From: Lucifuga dentata
Taxonomy: Eukaryota; Chordata; Actinopteri; Ophidiiformes; Bythitidae
Length of the DNA: 64,000 nucleotides
Reading direction: 5' to 3'
Assembly (NCBI GenBank): GCA_014773175.1
Contig: VXCM01001512.1
Span: 1 to 64,000 of the forward strand
Positions within the stretch are counted from its first letter, which is position 1, and each line of letters opens with the position of its first letter. The notes under the pieces were generated by a model. That model was given only the letters and a program-made list of their open reading frames with translations, was not told the DNA's origin and ran no database searches. The position numbers and the translations under genes were made by a program. Below, piece after piece: positions 61,089 through 64,000 of the stretch.

Positions 61089-61840
61089 GATTATGCAGCG
61101 ATAGGCTCGCTTGGCCTGGAATAGACTACTGGCGTGTAATAGTGATTAGTCATATCTCATGTTCGCAGCAATGTAAAATCCATCACTGCCTGGTCTTCAT
61201 TGTCCATGTGCATGTTTCTGTTTGTGTGTATGTGTGCCTGACACGCTGATGGGCAGCTGGAAAATCCTTTTTATGCCACTGGCTCAGATGCTCTATGTAA
61301 TATGCAATAAATTACATTTGGCTAATAATTTATTCGTAAAGGATAAAAGGCATGTTAAGCGGTCTGGCATCTCTATTTTCTCCAGATGATCAACAGATGC
61401 CAGATAGCTGAGATCACACTCAGCTGATCAGACCACTTCTCAGGACTGTGTGGGTGTGCACACACCGTGATTTATTGACATCCTTCACTGACATCTTATA
61501 CCTTTATGATACTTTTTTAAGTACGTTAGGTTTGGTGATTTAAGCAAACTTGCAGCATAGCTCCACCCAACTTCACCCTGAAAAGGGTCTAATCAGCCTA
61601 AATAACTGAGATCACCTGTGTGGGTGTTTTTAATGAGTTTGATATGTATTCCCGCTGTATGCATTGTTAAACTGCACAGATTCTAGTTTTGCTTTTAGCT
61701 GCATTAGAATTTCTGTTCTGTTGATCTGTTTAGAAATTTTGCCATTAGCCTGTTTCTGATGAGTTACTGCAATGTCTAAATGACAGCAATAGTAAGCTCC
61801 TATCAAGCAAGTTTTTTTTTTTTTTTTTNAAAAAAAAAAA
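60111..61840. other. Non-coding stretch with CT tracts
   Basis: A compound CT/GT tract lies at 60,402-60,450 and a CT tract at 61,004-61,088. Frames up to 95 codons arise from these tracts. No gene recognised. Confidence 0.65.
61004..61088. repeat. (CT)n microsatellite
   Basis: CT tract with CCC, TTT and G interruptions. Confidence 0.95.
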
Positions 61841-61844
61841 AAAA
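61812..61844. other. T-run joined to A-run across a single N
   Basis: Seventeen Ts, N at 61,829, fifteen As. A T-to-A switch at an N suggests a misjoin or collapsed inverted structure at the left edge of the family C element. Confidence 0.9.
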
Positions 61845-62212
61845 TCAAGGGGGTTAAAATCACAAATTTGCGAGTTTGAAAATATGCAAATTTGCGAGAT
61901 TTAAAAGTCCGCATGCTTAAGATAATTCCATGATTTTTTGCTAAAAGCAAAGTATTTCTTTATTGCTAAATCTAATGGAAAAGTATAATTTAAGAAGGCC
62001 ATGTACTGCAGGCGTAGTCACAGTGTGAGGTTGTTCCAATTCCCCCTTATTATTTTTCTGAGTTTGAAAACTGGCAAAGTTGTGAATTTTTTTTCCATCA
62101 GATTTAGCAATAAAGAAATAGTTGTGCTTTCAGCACAAAATCATCAAATTATCATAAGCATACAGACATTTAAAACTTGCAAATTTGCAAAATAATGCCC
62201 CCCTTGTTTTTT
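61842..62212. mobile_element. Family C inverted-repeat element (MITE-like)
   Basis: The left arm (61,842-61,982) and right arm (62,091-62,212) are long inverted repeats. AAATTTGCGAG and ATGCAAATTTGCGAG pair with the minus-strand reading of CTTGCAAATTTGCA. TTTCTTTATTGCTAAATCTA pairs with the inverted TAGATTTAGCAATAAAGAAA-like block, with a few mismatches and indels. Ends resemble CAAGGGGG. The unpaired middle is about 108 bases. No open frame for a transposase is present. The superfamily is unknown. Confidence 0.75.
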
Positions 62213-63560
62213 CTTTTTTCGTCTTATATAGCCCTAATATGCCGCCGTAATCCACTGAACCCATGATGGCCCAAACTTTATCCCTTCCTTCTCTCTTTGT
62301 CTTGTGCATGTTTCACCATTAAAGTTCCAAAAAGACCTTCTTTCATAGTAAAATCCTTCAGCAATTTATAAATAAAGTTAGGGAAGTAGACGTAATACTT
62401 TGACGGGTAAAAATTAAGTTCTGGATGACATTTAAGTGTATATGTGTGTAAAAGGAGCGCTGTGTCATGTTTATTCCTATCATGACTTCCTGGATTGCAG
62501 AAAGACTTTTATTCTGAAGGAGCAAGTCTATGTTCTGAGTGCACTAAAATGGCAGTTTGGGACAACAGTGCTTTTTTAAACTTTCACAGTTTTATCGCAC
62601 AATACAAAGACCAAGGAGGAAGGGTGAAAGTTTGGGCCATCACTAAAACGCTGCTAATAAAAGAAATGTGCTTGATGAGAATTTATCATTGCTGTCACTG
62701 GATTCTGCGTTAGAAACATTGCCATCTAGTGCCTCTTTGGGTCTTGCATGCCATAATGTGAAATGGAAGAGGAGATACAAATCCTCGCAGTCAGAGCTGC
62801 AACGAGGACATATTAAGCAGTAAATTTGTAATTCTTAACACGTGGCTCAGGAGGTTTTAACTTGTCTGACAGCAGCCAGCAGGCTGAGCATAAGGCACAG
62901 TGACATGTCGTGTCACAGAAACTGACAGAGACCCAAATGAAAATTAAAGATGGCCTACCAAAAAATCTGATTGACAGAAAGCGACATCACGAAAAGATGA
63001 GTATCCGTGCGGGAATTTTTGAATATGGGAAAACTAAAAATTGGGAATACTAAGCTCAAGTTTACACTGCAAAGTCTGTAGGCTGTATAAGCATGAGGTG
63101 AGGAAAGTCTCCCAAGAGTCTAACAACAATAGTATTAACCATAAAAAATTAGTTGACAAAAACTACAATAAATGGCAAAAGCTACAATTATTGGCATAAT
63201 CACAAATAAAAAGAAATACTAACAATTCATACAAAATAGGAGGAGCTGGTATTTTAGTTTCATAATTATGCTTTTAAGTGGATGTGAATCAGAAATGATC
63301 ATATGACAACAGACAAAGCAAACCTCATCTCAAATGAAGAGTCTTTGACACCTTAAATAAGCAACATTTAGTTCCGTAACCTTAAAACACACTTTAGATT
63401 AATGCAATAAAATAAATTAATAAATCATGTTCATCTAAAAGCAGCAGCATGTGTGAAGATTTTAACACATGTACACACCCAAGTAATGGTGCTAAGCGAA
63501 ACTGCTGACGGCAATACTGAGCTGCAGGTATGTGAGAAGTAAAATAACAACCAGCCCCTT
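62213..63560. other. Non-coding stretch, no gene recognised
   Basis: Unique-looking, frames below 75 codons, no recognised repeat. Confidence 0.65.
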
Positions 63561-63564
63561 CCAC

Positions 63565-63595
<31 letters not shown>

Positions 63596-63619
63596 AATAG
63601 ACACACACACGCACACACA
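63561..63619. repeat. (AC)n microsatellite
   Basis: AC tract interrupted by AAATAG and GC. Confidence 0.95.
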
Positions 63620-63961
63620 ACTCCATCTCCCCAAGGAGCAGTGATCTGTGACTCCTCAGTGTTCTGTGCACATCTGAGATGACAGCACACACAACATGGC
63701 TAGCGCTCCAGTCTGGATTCCACATGATCACCCACAGCAGTACTGTACAGCAAACAAGATACAAGCTCACAGTATACAGACACGCAAACAGGCCAGGACA
63801 CAGCCAATCCTACACACTCCCACTCCACACTGGGACACACACTATGTGCGGATACTTTTTATGGTTTGTCTTGGCCTATAGGAGACGGATGTATGAGCTG
63901 ATCATATAATGCATAGTAGATATTGTGGGTAATCAGAGAGAAATTAATAATTATTCCATAA

Positions 63962-64000
63962 CAAAAAAAAAAAAAAAAAAAANAAAAAAAAAAAAAAAAA
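63962..64000. other. Poly-A run with single-base assembly gap at window end
   Basis: A run with N at 63,983, continuing to the last base. Confidence 0.95.

Noticed and set aside
60962..61249. Ser-Leu repeat frame
   Set aside because: Translation of a (CT)n tract.
6660..63619. CRISPR array, bacterial operon or phage features
   Set aside because: All tandem structures are di-, tri- or pentanucleotide microsatellites or homopolymers. There are no spaced direct repeats and no prokaryotic gene packing.

Overview
The window reads as vertebrate nuclear DNA, most likely from a teleost fish. It is AT-rich and mostly CpG-poor, with long (GT)n, (CT)n and poly-A/T runs. It carries fragments of repeat families typical of fish genomes: an L2-type LINE 3' region, a CTCCGCCAAGG-type repeat, an ACTTNAGTAAAAGTA-type repeat, and several families of short inverted-repeat transposons. 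The species and locus were not recognised.

No protein-coding gene can be called with confidence. The longest ATG-initiated frame is 154 codons, about what chance gives in 64 kb of AT-rich DNA, and no frame shows a recognisable protein family. The window is best read as a large intergenic or intronic stretch. A few spots have paired splice signals or local CpG enrichment and are listed as low-confidence exon or promoter candidates: about 8,990-9,040, 13,700-14,580, 14,667-14,905, 29,138-29,170, 34,180-35,210, 43,150-43,204, 50,298-50,324 and 53,454-53,511. Most point to the minus strand.

Layout: 0-4.5 kb is plain non-coding DNA with a repeat fragment at the left edge. A full-length inverted-repeat element (family A) lies at 4.56-5.12 kb. 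The stretch 5-13.7 kb is mostly featureless apart from a collagen-like exon candidate near 9.0 kb. A CpG-rich, promoter-like block lies at 13.7-14.6 kb, with a minus-strand frame and polyadenylation signal just beside it. The stretch 15-25 kb holds microsatellites, one 128-base gap, an L2 fragment and a family D repeat. The stretch 25-43 kb is mostly unremarkable. From 38.7 to 58.2 kb many fragments of families A, B and D occur, including an A/B chimera at 49.4-50.0 kb. Several small CpG spikes and perfect hairpins lie between 43 and 60 kb. A third inverted-repeat family (C) lies at 61.84-62.21 kb.

Assembly artefacts are prominent. Sixteen single-N gaps sit mainly inside homopolymers. At five of them an exact 61-65 bp segment is repeated on both sides of the N, which looks like unmerged contig overlap rather than biology.
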